Shown here: positions 18,555-26,197 of the stretch, piece after piece
Layout of the letters: each line of letters starts with the position of its first letter
Position numbering within the stretch: the stretch's first letter is position 1
Assembly (NCBI GenBank): GCA_016190985.1
Contig: JACPPI010000018.1
Span: 1 to 64,000 of the forward strand
DNA: 64,000 nt
From: Opitutia bacterium
GTDB taxonomy: Bacteria; Verrucomicrobiota; Verrucomicrobiia; Opitutales; Opitutaceae
Reading direction: 5' to 3'
Program-made: the position numbers and the translations under genes
The notes under the pieces: model-generated
Database searches by the model: none
Seen by the model: only the letters and a program-made list of their open reading frames with translations
Told to the model about the DNA's origin: nothing

Positions 18555-18923
18555 ATGCCCGCACCCAAGCACATTCTGATCGTGGACGACGAGGCGGTGA
18601 TCCTCGACCTGCTCGCGGAGGTCCTCACCTTGGCCGGCCACCGGGTGAGTCAGGCGGCCACGGTGGCCGCCGCCCGCAAGGTGTTGGCCGACGGCCGGCC
18701 CGACCTTGTCATCACCGACCTCCAGTTGGAGCAGTCCGACGGGCTCGCCCTGCTGGCGGAAGTCAAGGCGGCCCATCCGGATCTGCCGACGCTGCTGCTC
18801 ACCGGCGTGTTGTTCGACGAGGAGACGGTGGAGGCGCGTCTGCGCGACAAGGTGTCGGCCTATCTGCCCAAGACCACGCCGCTCAAGTTCATCGTGGCGG
18901 AAGTGGCGCGCCTGCTCGGCTGA
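18555..18923 (+). CDS. single-domain response regulator (receiver only)
   Basis: A 122-residue stand-alone receiver with the acidic pair in LIVDDEAVI, the phosphoacceptor Asp in VITDLQLEQSDG, Thr in LLLTGV and Lys in YLPKTTP. It has no DNA-binding or enzymatic output. A GTG at 18540 overlapping the upstream stop would add five residues; I prefer the ATG giving MPAPKHILIVDDE. It probably takes phosphate from a kinase encoded elsewhere, since the adjacent sensor has none. Confidence 0.9.
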   Translation: MPAPKHILIVDDEAVILDLLAEVLTLAGHRVSQAATVAAARKVLADGRPDLVITDLQLEQSDGLALLAEVKAAHPDLPTLLLTGVLFDEETVEARLRDKVSAYLPKTTPLKFIVAEVARLLG

Positions 18924-18958
18924 TTTTTGGGCCCGCGCCATCTTTGGGCTTTTCCGGG

Positions 18959-18981
18959 GAGGCCTTGGCCTCTTTCTTCTT
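18959..18981 (+). terminator. intrinsic terminator after the receiver gene
   Basis: GAGGC and GCCTC form a stem with a CTTG loop, followed by TTTCTTCTT. It ends only eight bases before the next start codon, so it must be leaky, act as an attenuator, or that gene must have a promoter I do not see. Confidence 0.55.
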
Positions 18982-18988
18982 GGGCGAC

Positions 18989-19453
18989 ATGATGAAGATA
19001 ACGCGCCTGGCACTGGTTGGACTGCTGGTGGCGTTTGTCGCCGCTCAGTTCTTCCGCTCGCCGCGCAATGCCGGCACGGCGGAGGGCCCGTCGTCCGTCG
19101 GCGCGGTGCACCCCGTGCCCGCCGGGGTGCGGCAAATCCTCGCGCGCGCCTGCTACGACTGCCACTCCAACGCCACGCGTTACCCGTGGTATGCGGCCGT
19201 GCAGCCGGTCGGCTGGGGGCTCAACCACCATGTGACGGAGGGCAGGCGCGAGCTGAACTTCTCGGAATTCGCCGCCTACGATGCCAGGCGCGCCGTGCGC
19301 AAGCTCCGGCATGTGGCCGACGAGGTGTCCGAGCGCAAAATGCCGCTCAAATCCTACCTGCTGCTGCATCGGGAGGCCCGCCTGACCGCCGCCGACATCG
19401 CGCTCGTGAGCCGCTGGGCCGAGGAACTCGCCGACCGGCTGGAGTCGCGCTGA
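18989..19453 (+). CDS. membrane-anchored haem-binding domain protein (c-type motif)
   Basis: The 154-residue protein has an N-terminal membrane helix (LALVGLLVAFVAAQFF) and then ILARACYDCHSNATRYPWYA. It carries a CxxCH haem-attachment motif, and the NATRYPWY sequence is typical of the haem_bd family found near cytochromes. The rest (MPLKSYLLLHREARLTAADIALVSRWAEELA) also fits that family. It likely faces the periplasm. A terminator-like hairpin sits just upstream, and a cytochrome b562-like gene follows after 49 bases. Confidence 0.85.
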   Translation: MMKITRLALVGLLVAFVAAQFFRSPRNAGTAEGPSSVGAVHPVPAGVRQILARACYDCHSNATRYPWYAAVQPVGWGLNHHVTEGRRELNFSEFAAYDARRAVRKLRHVADEVSERKMPLKSYLLLHREARLTAADIALVSRWAEELADRLESR

Positions 19454-19502
19454 GTTTTCCCAAGCTCGACTGCTCCGCAATTTCCTGTCCGCATGTTTTC
19501 CG

Positions 19503-19967
19503 ATGAAATCACTGTCCCGCCTGCTTTCGCTCATCGCCCTGCTCCTGGCCGGAGCGTCCGCCCATGCGGCCGCCGAGACCCCGGCCGCCGCGCCCAAACC
19601 CGAGAAAGCGGAGACCGAGCTGACCAGGACGATGGACAAGGTGAACGCCGCCTACCGCAAGCTGCGCAAACAGGCGGGCGACGCCGCGCAGAACGCCGGG
19701 TCGCTGGCCCTGGTCGCGACGATCCGCGAGCACATCGTGGCGGCGGCCAAGCTGGAGCCGTTCAAGCTGACCGAGATTCCCGCCGCCGGCCGCCCGAAGA
19801 TGCTGGAGGGCTACCGGGCCAAGATGAAGGAACTCCTCGCGACGATCGGCGAGCTGGAGGCGGCCCTCAAGGCCGGGCACAACGGCGAGGCGGCGAACCT
19901 GGTCGAAGCGATGAAGGCCCTGCAAAAAGAAGGGCACAAGGAATACAAGTCCAAGTCGATCGACTGA
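19503..19967 (+). CDS. cytochrome b562-like exported protein
   Basis: The 154-residue product has a signal peptide (MKSLSRLLSLIALLLAGASAHAAA) and then an all-helical region resembling cytochrome b562. It begins ELTRTMDKVNAAYRKLRKQ, has ALKAGHNGEAANLVEAMKALQK and ends EGHKEYKSKS. The two haem ligands of the family, a Met in the first helix and a His near the C-terminus, have counterparts here (TRTMDK and EGHKEY). Overall identity is low, so haem binding is inferred. Paired with the preceding c-type haem protein it suggests a small periplasmic electron-carrier unit. Confidence 0.6.
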   Translation: MKSLSRLLSLIALLLAGASAHAAAETPAAAPKPEKAETELTRTMDKVNAAYRKLRKQAGDAAQNAGSLALVATIREHIVAAAKLEPFKLTEIPAAGRPKMLEGYRAKMKELLATIGELEAALKAGHNGEAANLVEAMKALQKEGHKEYKSKSID

Positions 19968-19990
19968 GCGCGGCGACGGTCCGCTCCCGT

Positions 19991-21565
19991 TCAACCTCCG
20001 ATCAGGGCGGCCCGCTTGCGGTAGTAGTCGGCCGGCACGGGCCGGCCTTGCCGCTGGTAGATGGACGCGAGCTTGCCGAGACACTCGCGGACCTCGGGCG
20101 CATCGGCCCCGAGCGCGCTTTCAAAGATGTCGTGCGCCAGGAAATAGAGCGACTTGGCGGCGGCGAGGTTGCCGCCGGCATCGAAGCCATCGGCCAGCCC
20201 GAGCAGGCGGACGCCGAAGGCGGACTCGCCCTGCGGCTTCTCCTTGCGGTAGACGGCCTGGGCGCGGGCGAGCAGGTCGTCGCACTCGGCCGCGCGGCCG
20301 GCGCCAAGGCGCGCGAGGGCGAGGGAGCGCCAATAGCCGGCGACATACCGGTGACCGGCCCCATAGGTCTTCTCGCTGATCGCGATGCAGCGGGCGAGTT
20401 TGTCCTCGGCGGCGCCGAAGTGGCCCTGCTCAAGGTCGAGCCAGGCGAGGTCGCCCAGCGAGCCCGCCACGGCCTGGTTGTCCCCGCCGAAGGTTTTTTC
20501 CCGGATGGTCAGGGCCCGCTGATAGCACGCGGCCGCCTCGGAGTATTTTTCCTGGTTGGCAAACACCTCGCCGAGATTGCCCAGCGAGGCGGCGACGTTG
20601 GCGTTGTCGGGGCCGTAGATTTTTTCGCGGATGGCGAGGCTGCGGCGTTGCAGCGCCTCCGCCTGCGCATAACGCCCGTGGCGGCGGTGCATGTTGCCGA
20701 GGTTCATGAGAATCGTCGCCACGGTCGGGTGCTCCGGGCCGTAGGATTTTTCGTCAATCGCCAGGGCCTTTTCGTAGAGGGCGCCGGCCTCGTCCTGCTG
20801 GCCGCGGGAGACGAGGACGACCGCCAGGCTGACCATGCTGGCGGCGAGATCGGGATGGTCGGCCGCCAGGGCTTTTTCGCGGATGGCCAGGGTGTCGCGC
20901 ATGTATTTCTCGGCCTCCTCGTGCCGGCCGCTGCGTTGGTAGAGCGAACCCAGCGCCGCATAGGACGAGGACAGGCCCAGCGGCGTGGTCTCCGGGTCCT
21001 GGCGGAAATAGTCAATGGAACGCAGAAAGAGCGGCTCGGCTTCGCGATAGTTGGCTTGGAGCAGGTAAACCCGGGCGATGCCGTCGAGCGCGTAGGCGAG
21101 GTCGCCGGGCTTGGCGTGGGGATCGCGCTCACGGATCGAAAGAACCCGCTGATAATACGGGAGCGCGTCGCCGGGCCGGCTGGTTGAGAGGTAGATGCCG
21201 CCGAGCGCGGCCGTGACGACGGCGACGTTTTTTCCGTCCGCCCCCTCATCCTGCTCATAGATCGCGAGGGCGCTGCGGAAGAGGGGCTCGGCTTCGGCGA
21301 ACTTGGCCTGCTGCTGCAGCAGGGTGGCGAGGCCGTGCAGGCTTTGCGCGTAGGTCCAGTCGCGCTGGCCCGCCTGCTCCGCCTCGCGGATGGCCGTGCG
21401 GTAGAGTTTGTCCGCCTCGTCAAAGCGGGCATTCTGCCGCGCTTTCCAGGCGGCGTCGTTGTAGCTGCCGCGCACGGTGGTGTTCTGGGCGCCGAGCGGC
21501 ACGGCCAGGAGCAAGACGGCGGCGAGGCAGGGAGCGGCGAGGCGGGAGCGGGCGGGTGGCGTCAT
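19991..21565 (-). CDS. exported tetratricopeptide-repeat protein (kinesin light chain type)
   Basis: The 524-residue protein has a signal peptide (ending LLAVPLGAQ) and about ten TPR units of the roughly 42-residue kinesin-light-chain type. The recurring pattern is A-x-LYEKALAIDEKSYGPEHPTVA and RRSLAIREKIYGPDNANVAAS. No enzymatic domain is attached, so it is probably a periplasmic scaffold. The start is the ATG preceded by GGAAAGGAATT. The frame stays open far upstream, but that part is antisense to the next gene and not coding. Confidence 0.85.
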   Translation of the reverse strand: MTPPARSRLAAPCLAAVLLLAVPLGAQNTTVRGSYNDAAWKARQNARFDEADKLYRTAIREAEQAGQRDWTYAQSLHGLATLLQQQAKFAEAEPLFRSALAIYEQDEGADGKNVAVVTAALGGIYLSTSRPGDALPYYQRVLSIRERDPHAKPGDLAYALDGIARVYLLQANYREAEPLFLRSIDYFRQDPETTPLGLSSSYAALGSLYQRSGRHEEAEKYMRDTLAIREKALAADHPDLAASMVSLAVVLVSRGQQDEAGALYEKALAIDEKSYGPEHPTVATILMNLGNMHRRHGRYAQAEALQRRSLAIREKIYGPDNANVAASLGNLGEVFANQEKYSEAAACYQRALTIREKTFGGDNQAVAGSLGDLAWLDLEQGHFGAAEDKLARCIAISEKTYGAGHRYVAGYWRSLALARLGAGRAAECDDLLARAQAVYRKEKPQGESAFGVRLLGLADGFDAGGNLAAAKSLYFLAHDIFESALGADAPEVRECLGKLASIYQRQGRPVPADYYRKRAALIGG

Positions 21566-21658
21566 GGGAATTCCTTTCCGGGCAGTGTGCCCCAGGCCGG
21601 CCGGCGGGGCTAGCCTAATTCCTCTGGTTTCGCGCCGGGAATTTGTTATCGGGGAAGA

Positions 21659-22339
21659 GTGAAAGCCTCCGAATTCTTCGCCCTGCCGCCGTCGCTGGCC
21701 CGCTTCGCCAGGTTTTTTCCCGCCACCGCCACCCCGTGGGACTGGCTGAAGCAGATCGGCGCCGCGCTCAAGACGGTCGAGGCCGGCGCGCCCGGCCCCA
21801 AGATCCCGCCGGGCGTCCACCTGGAGGGCAAGGTCTGGCTGCACCCGACGGTCAAGCTCCCGCCCTACGCGGTCATCCAGGGCCCGGTCTTCATCGGCGC
21901 GCACACCCAGATCCGGCCGGGGGCGTTCATCCGCGGGAATGTCATCACCGGCGAGAACTGCGTGCTCGGCAACGCCAGCGAGTTCAAGAACTGCCTGCTG
22001 CTCGACGGCGTGCAGGCGGCGCATTTCAACTACGTGGGCGACTCGCTCCTTGGCAACGGCGCGCACCTTGGCGCCGGCGTCATCTGCTCCAACCTGCGCC
22101 TCGACCAGGGCGAGGTCATGGTGCGGCTGCCCAACGACACCATCGGCACCGGCCTGAAAAAGTTCGGCGCCGTCATCGGCGACCAGGCCGAGATCGGCTG
22201 CAACGCCGTGCTCAACCCCGGCTCGCTCATCGGCCCGCGCGCCCTCGTGCTGCCCTGCACCGCCTTCGGCGGCTATGTCGCCGCCAACACCGTCGCCCGC
22301 ACCCGCCACGCCATCACCACGATGCCGCGCCGGGACTGA
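21659..22339 (+). CDS. left-handed beta-helix (hexapeptide) protein, GlmU C-domain-like
   Basis: The 226-residue protein consists mainly of hexapeptide repeats: VWLHPTVKLPPYAVIQGPVFIG, TQIRPGAFIRGNVITG, NCVLGNASEFKNCLLLDG, then HFNYVGDSLLGNGAHLGAG. NYVGDS and GAGV are conserved in the acetyltransferase half of GlmU. There is no N-terminal nucleotidyltransferase, so it may be an acyltransferase or sugar-nucleotide enzyme subunit. It starts at GTG after GGGGAAGA. It is divergent from the TPR gene and 89 bases upstream of trpS. Confidence 0.8.
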   Translation: MKASEFFALPPSLARFARFFPATATPWDWLKQIGAALKTVEAGAPGPKIPPGVHLEGKVWLHPTVKLPPYAVIQGPVFIGAHTQIRPGAFIRGNVITGENCVLGNASEFKNCLLLDGVQAAHFNYVGDSLLGNGAHLGAGVICSNLRLDQGEVMVRLPNDTIGTGLKKFGAVIGDQAEIGCNAVLNPGSLIGPRALVLPCTAFGGYVAANTVARTRHAITTMPRRD

Positions 22340-22426
22340 GAAAAATCTTTCTCGTTCTCTTCCTCTTTCTCGTTCTCTCTATGCGCCCCTTTTGAGAAAG
22401 ATTACGATTAAGAGAACGATTTTCTA
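22340..22426 (+). repeat. pyrimidine-rich imperfect palindrome before trpS
   Basis: The left arm is rich in CTTTCTCGTTCTC units and the right arm reads GAGAAAGATT, AAGAGAACGATTTTC, making an imperfect inverted repeat. Its composition (AT- and TC-rich) contrasts with the GC-rich surroundings. It fills the gap between two genes in the same direction and ends just before the trpS ATG. Confidence 0.5.
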
Positions 22427-22428
22427 AA

Positions 22429-23406
22429 ATGCCCCGCATCCTCACCGGCATCACGCCTTCGGGCACCCTCCATATCGGCAACTACTTCGGCGCCATGCGC
22501 CCGGCCATCGAGCTGCAGGCCGGCGGCGACGCCTACTATTTCATCGCCGACTACCATTCGATGACGGCCATCACCGACGCGAAGGAGCGTCTGGCCTTCA
22601 CGCGCGGCATCGCCCTCGACTGGCTGGCCTGCGGGCTTGACCCCGCCAAGGCCGTGTTCTGGCGCCAGAGCGACATCCACGAGGTCTGCGAACTCACCTG
22701 GCTGCTCGGCACGCTCACCCCGATGGGCCTGCTCGAGCGCGCGCACAGCTACAAGGACAAGGTCGCCAAGGGCATCTCGCCCAACTTCGGCCTCTTCGCC
22801 TATCCCGTGCTCATGGCCGCCGACATCCTGCTCTTCGACACCAACGTCGTCCCCGTCGGCCGCGACCAGAAGCAGCACCTCGAGATGACGCGCGACATGG
22901 CCATCAAGTTCAACCAGACCTACGGCGAAGGCACGCTCGTCGTGCCCGAGGAACGCATCGCCGAGGCGGTCTCGGCCATCCCCGGCCTCGACGGCCAGAA
23001 GATGTCCAAGAGCTACGGCAACACGATCGAGATTTTCGGCGACGAGAAGGCGCTCCGCAAAAAAATCATGGGCATCGTCATGGACTCGCGCACGCCGCAG
23101 GAGCCCAAGCCCGACGCCGACAGGAACCTCGCGATCCAGCTGCTGAGGCTCTTCGCGCCGAAAGATGTGGCCATCGACTTCGAGAATCGCCTCCGCGCCG
23201 GCGGCCTCGGCTACGGCGACCTCAAGAAGGCGCTGTTCGAGCACTGCTGGAATTTCTTCGCGCCCTATCGCGCCAAGCGCGCCGAGCTGGCGGCGAATCC
23301 CGATTACGTCGAGCAGGTCCTGCGCGCCGGCGCCCTGCGCGCCCGCGCCGTGGCCGAGAAGACGATGGCCCGCGCCCGCCGGGCCTGCGGCCTGAGATTA
23401 ATTTGA
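22429..23406 (+). CDS. trpS: tryptophanyl-tRNA synthetase
   Basis: Class I synthetase charging tRNA-Trp. The 325 residues, normal bacterial length, show the HIGH-type motif in TPSGTLHIGNYFGAM, the LLGTLTPMGLLERAHSYKDK region, and VPVGRDQKQHLEMTRDMA. The KMSKS motif is GQKMSKSYGNTIEIFG. The ATG lies directly after the palindromic spacer; no clear Shine-Dalgarno is visible. Sure. Confidence 0.98.
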   Translation: MPRILTGITPSGTLHIGNYFGAMRPAIELQAGGDAYYFIADYHSMTAITDAKERLAFTRGIALDWLACGLDPAKAVFWRQSDIHEVCELTWLLGTLTPMGLLERAHSYKDKVAKGISPNFGLFAYPVLMAADILLFDTNVVPVGRDQKQHLEMTRDMAIKFNQTYGEGTLVVPEERIAEAVSAIPGLDGQKMSKSYGNTIEIFGDEKALRKKIMGIVMDSRTPQEPKPDADRNLAIQLLRLFAPKDVAIDFENRLRAGGLGYGDLKKALFEHCWNFFAPYRAKRAELAANPDYVEQVLRAGALRARAVAEKTMARARRACGLRLI

Positions 23407-23477
23407 TGGAGGACCAGCGTTCCTGCGGGTCGTGGCCGGATGCTTGACGCTAGGCGTTCGGCATCTAGCTTGTCGGC

Positions 23478-23642
23478 ATGAAATACAGCGTCACTCTCGC
23501 GGGGTCGGACGAAGGCTGGGCGGTGTGGTGTGATTCGCTGCCGGGATGTCGGTCGCAAGGCGCCACCCGGGAGGAGGCGCCGGCCAATATCCGTGAAGCG
23601 ATCACCGAATATCGTGAGGCGCAGGCGGGGCTGACCTGTTGA
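23478..23642 (+). CDS. HicB-like orphan protein
   Basis: A 54-residue protein, [18 protein letters not shown], then [25 protein letters not shown]. This is the short partial-RNaseH-fold pattern of the HicB antitoxin family (GYAVWxPxLPGCxSQGxTxEEAxxNIxEAI). No HicA toxin is adjacent, and the C-terminal DNA-binding part of long HicB forms is absent. It may be an orphan regulator or the remains of a toxin-antitoxin pair. TTGACG (23444) and TAGCTT (23466) could be a weak promoter, but it would give almost no leader. Confidence 0.72.
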   Translation: MKYSVTLAGSDEGWAVWCDSLPGCRSQGATREEAPANIREAITEYREAQAGLTC

Positions 23643-23670
23643 TCACGTTGATCAAATCGGGTCAGTCTTT

Positions 23671-23763
23671 TTGCCACGGATCACACAGACAATCACGGAT
23701 TTCAAAGATGAGTGTCGCATCCGGCAGCATACATCCGTGGTAATCCGTGAAATCTGTGGTCAA
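23671..23763 (+). repeat. family A palindromic repeat (CCACGGAT type)
   Basis: The left arm contains TTTTTGCCACGGATCACA and TCACGGATTTC; the right arm is CATCCGTGGTAATCCGTGAAATC and TGTGG. Inverted CACGGAT/ATCCGTG units make a large hairpin. The same arms recur at 51667, 56766, 60872 and 63367. The right end touches the ATG of the next gene. Confidence 0.8.
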
Positions 23764-25044
23764 ATGAATTCCAGTTTCTCCGACATCGGACGCATACGGC
23801 AGCGCGCGATCTATGTGGCCGGCGTCGGCGGCAAGTTGCCGGCGGTGCCGGTGGCGCAGGCCGAGTTGGAAAAGGCCGCGCAGGCGGCGATGTCGCCGGA
23901 GGCCTGGGCCTATGTGGCCGGCGGGGCGGGGCGCGAGTCCACGATCGACGCCAACTGCGCGGCCTTCGAGCGCTGGCGCATCGTGCCGCGCGTGCTGCGC
24001 GACGTCGAACAACGCGATCTGTCGGTCGTGCTGTTCGGCAAGAAGCTTCCGACGCCGCTTTTGCTCGCGCCCATCGGGGTCGCGGAGATGGCTCATGCCG
24101 ATGCCGATCTGGCCGTCGCCCGGGCGGCGGCGCAGTGGGGCGTGCCGCACATTTTCTCCAACCAGGCCTCGGTGCCGATGGAACAGGTGGCCGCGGCGAT
24201 GGGTGACGCGCCCCGTTGGTTTCAGCTCTACTGGAGCCGGTCGAACGAGGTTGTGGCCTCCTTTGTGAAGCGCGCCGAGGCCTGCGGCTGCTCCGCCATC
24301 GTGCTCACGCTCGATACGGCGATGCTCGGCTGGCGCCCGCGCGATCTTGATCTCGGCTCGCTGCCGTTCCTGCAGGGGCAGGGCATCGCCCAATACACCA
24401 GCGATCCCGTTTTCATGCGCGAGGCGCTGGCGGCGGGTGTGGATCCGACGGCGCCAAAGCCACCGCTGAATTTCCAGACCCTCGGCACCGCGCTGGCGCA
24501 GAAGGCGAATTTCCCCGGCGGGCTGGCCAAGAACCTCGCCTCGGCCGCGCCGCGCGCGGCGGTGCAGCGCTTCATCGCCACCTATTCGCGTCCCAACATC
24601 ACGTGGGATGACCTGAAGTTTCTCCGCCAGCATACGAAGCTGCCCATCGTGCTCAAGGGCATCCTGCACGCGGCCGACGCAAAACTCGCACTCGAGCACG
24701 GTATCGACGGACTCATCGTCTCCAACCATGGCGGCCGGCAGATCGACGGCGAGATCGCCTCGCTCGACGCATTGCCGGGCGTCGTGGACGCCGTGGCGGG
24801 CAAGATCCCGGTGCTGTTTGACAGCGGTGTGCGCGGCGGTGTCGACGTGTTCAAGGCCCTCGCCTTCGGCGCGACGGCGGTGTGCCTCGGCCGGCCGTAT
24901 GTCTATGGGCTGGCGATCGCCGGCGAGGCGGGCGTGCGTGAGGTCATCGGCAACGTGCTCGCCGAGTTTGACCTGACGATGGGTCTGGCTGGCTGCGCCA
25001 GCGTGCGCGGTATCAGTCAGGGTGCCCTTTACCGGCAGTCTTAG
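23764..25044 (+). CDS. FMN-dependent alpha-hydroxy acid oxidase, lactate 2-monooxygenase-like
   Basis: TIM-barrel flavoenzyme oxidising L-lactate or a related 2-hydroxy acid. The 426 residues show [36 protein letters not shown] and [28 protein letters not shown] is the long form shared with lactate 2-monooxygenases. [20 protein letters not shown] holds the Lys, and the catalytic His and Arg are in [11 protein letters not shown]. It closes with [19 protein letters not shown]. The ATG directly follows a palindromic repeat. The last 32 bases overlap the convergent unknown gene. Whether product is pyruvate or acetate cannot be told. Confidence 0.9.
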   Translation: MNSSFSDIGRIRQRAIYVAGVGGKLPAVPVAQAELEKAAQAAMSPEAWAYVAGGAGRESTIDANCAAFERWRIVPRVLRDVEQRDLSVVLFGKKLPTPLLLAPIGVAEMAHADADLAVARAAAQWGVPHIFSNQASVPMEQVAAAMGDAPRWFQLYWSRSNEVVASFVKRAEACGCSAIVLTLDTAMLGWRPRDLDLGSLPFLQGQGIAQYTSDPVFMREALAAGVDPTAPKPPLNFQTLGTALAQKANFPGGLAKNLASAAPRAAVQRFIATYSRPNITWDDLKFLRQHTKLPIVLKGILHAADAKLALEHGIDGLIVSNHGGRQIDGEIASLDALPGVVDAVAGKIPVLFDSGVRGGVDVFKALAFGATAVCLGRPYVYGLAIAGEAGVREVIGNVLAEFDLTMGLAGCASVRGISQGALYRQS

Positions 25045-26062
25045 GTTCTGCGGGAACGGTCGGTGCTTTTACCCCGCGGTCGAGGACCGCCTTCACGGCA
25101 CTCCAGTGAGCTTCGGTGATAGGATAATCCCCGCTGTCTCCGTCGCAATGAATGCGAAGTTGATTCCCGTGGATCGCGGCGACGCTGACAATCAACTGCT
25201 CGCCCTTGTAGAAATAGGCGGTGTTCCAGCCAATGCATAGACACGCGACAGATTCCGAGAGGGGCGTGGTTGCGATGACTTCGCTCACACGCCGAATCCA
25301 ACTCAGATCGCGAACGACGATTTCATCCTCTTTTTTCTCCAATTCACCGCGAATACGGACGTTATCCGCGCTGGCTATCAAAGAGGCGATGCGCGCAGAG
25401 TTTTTTATCCCGTAACCTGGTTTCTCTTCAGCTTCCTTTTGGGCCGTATATCGCTCCTGGCTGGCCCTCAACAGTGCGATTTCTTTGTCCGGATCGTTGC
25501 GTCGGGATATCTCGGCGTAGGTTTCCAGATTTCCTCTCCACCATTCTTGTGGTCCGCTAAAATCACGCGCCACCCCAAAACTGGCGGAAACTTCCTTAAT
25601 GGAGTCCGCGTGTTTCCGATCCTCTATCATGGTCCTGTGGTCCAAGAGCAACACGCACTCACCCGGTGCTAGGGTGACGGGCGAAAAACGTGACGCGGCA
25701 TAGGCGGTGGGTTTGCCCTGAAACATGGGTGACTTGATATTGAGACGAATCCGTTCCATCCCCTGGCCCCATCCCGGCCAATCTGCGATCGTAGCTTTCC
25801 CATCATATAGAGTGGTTGGCACGGTGATTGGTGCTTGAGAGGTATTGCGAAGAGCAATCTCAATAGAGAGAAAAGCTCCGTCCCACTTCCATCCGGTCCC
25901 ATTGCTAGTAATACTATCGTCCAGCCGGGCGTTGATCTCCAGTCGGAGCCCACTGTCCTCAGGCTTGGCAGGATGAGCTTTCTTTGTGGCGGCATTGATG
26001 GGGTATTCTCCTGCCAGCCCCAAGATTGGGCCAATGAGCAACAATAGAGGCAGGATGCGCAC
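25013..26062 (-). CDS. exported protein of unknown function
   Basis: A 349-residue protein with a signal peptide ([18 protein letters not shown]). No domain is recognised. The middle ([24 protein letters not shown]) looks like a beta-sandwich dealing with 'unattenuated' values, and [16 protein letters not shown] follows. GC content and codon use are clearly lower than in neighbours, which suggests recent acquisition. Its 3' end overlaps the convergent flavoenzyme gene by 32 bases. Confidence 0.65.
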   Translation of the reverse strand: MRILPLLLLIGPILGLAGEYPINAATKKAHPAKPEDSGLRLEINARLDDSITSNGTGWKWDGAFLSIEIALRNTSQAPITVPTTLYDGKATIADWPGWGQGMERIRLNIKSPMFQGKPTAYAASRFSPVTLAPGECVLLLDHRTMIEDRKHADSIKEVSASFGVARDFSGPQEWWRGNLETYAEISRRNDPDKEIALLRASQERYTAQKEAEEKPGYGIKNSARIASLIASADNVRIRGELEKKEDEIVVRDLSWIRRVSEVIATTPLSESVACLCIGWNTAYFYKGEQLIVSVAAIHGNQLRIHCDGDSGDYPITEAHWSAVKAVLDRGVKAPTVPAEPKTAGKGHPD

Positions 26063-26197
26063 AAATGAGCCCTATGAACGATAGCTTATAGCAGCAAATG
26101 AAAACTAAAGCATTCCATGGTGCCGTGCCCCAGGAAGTTCGCGCTTCATCACTAGGCAAGATGCGACTTGGGCCAGACGATAGCCCGCACTCATGGC

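Noticed and set aside
21566-22309. N-terminal extension of the TPR protein on the minus strand
   Set aside because: It is antisense to the hexapeptide protein gene, and a signal peptide with a good ribosome binding site starts at 21565.
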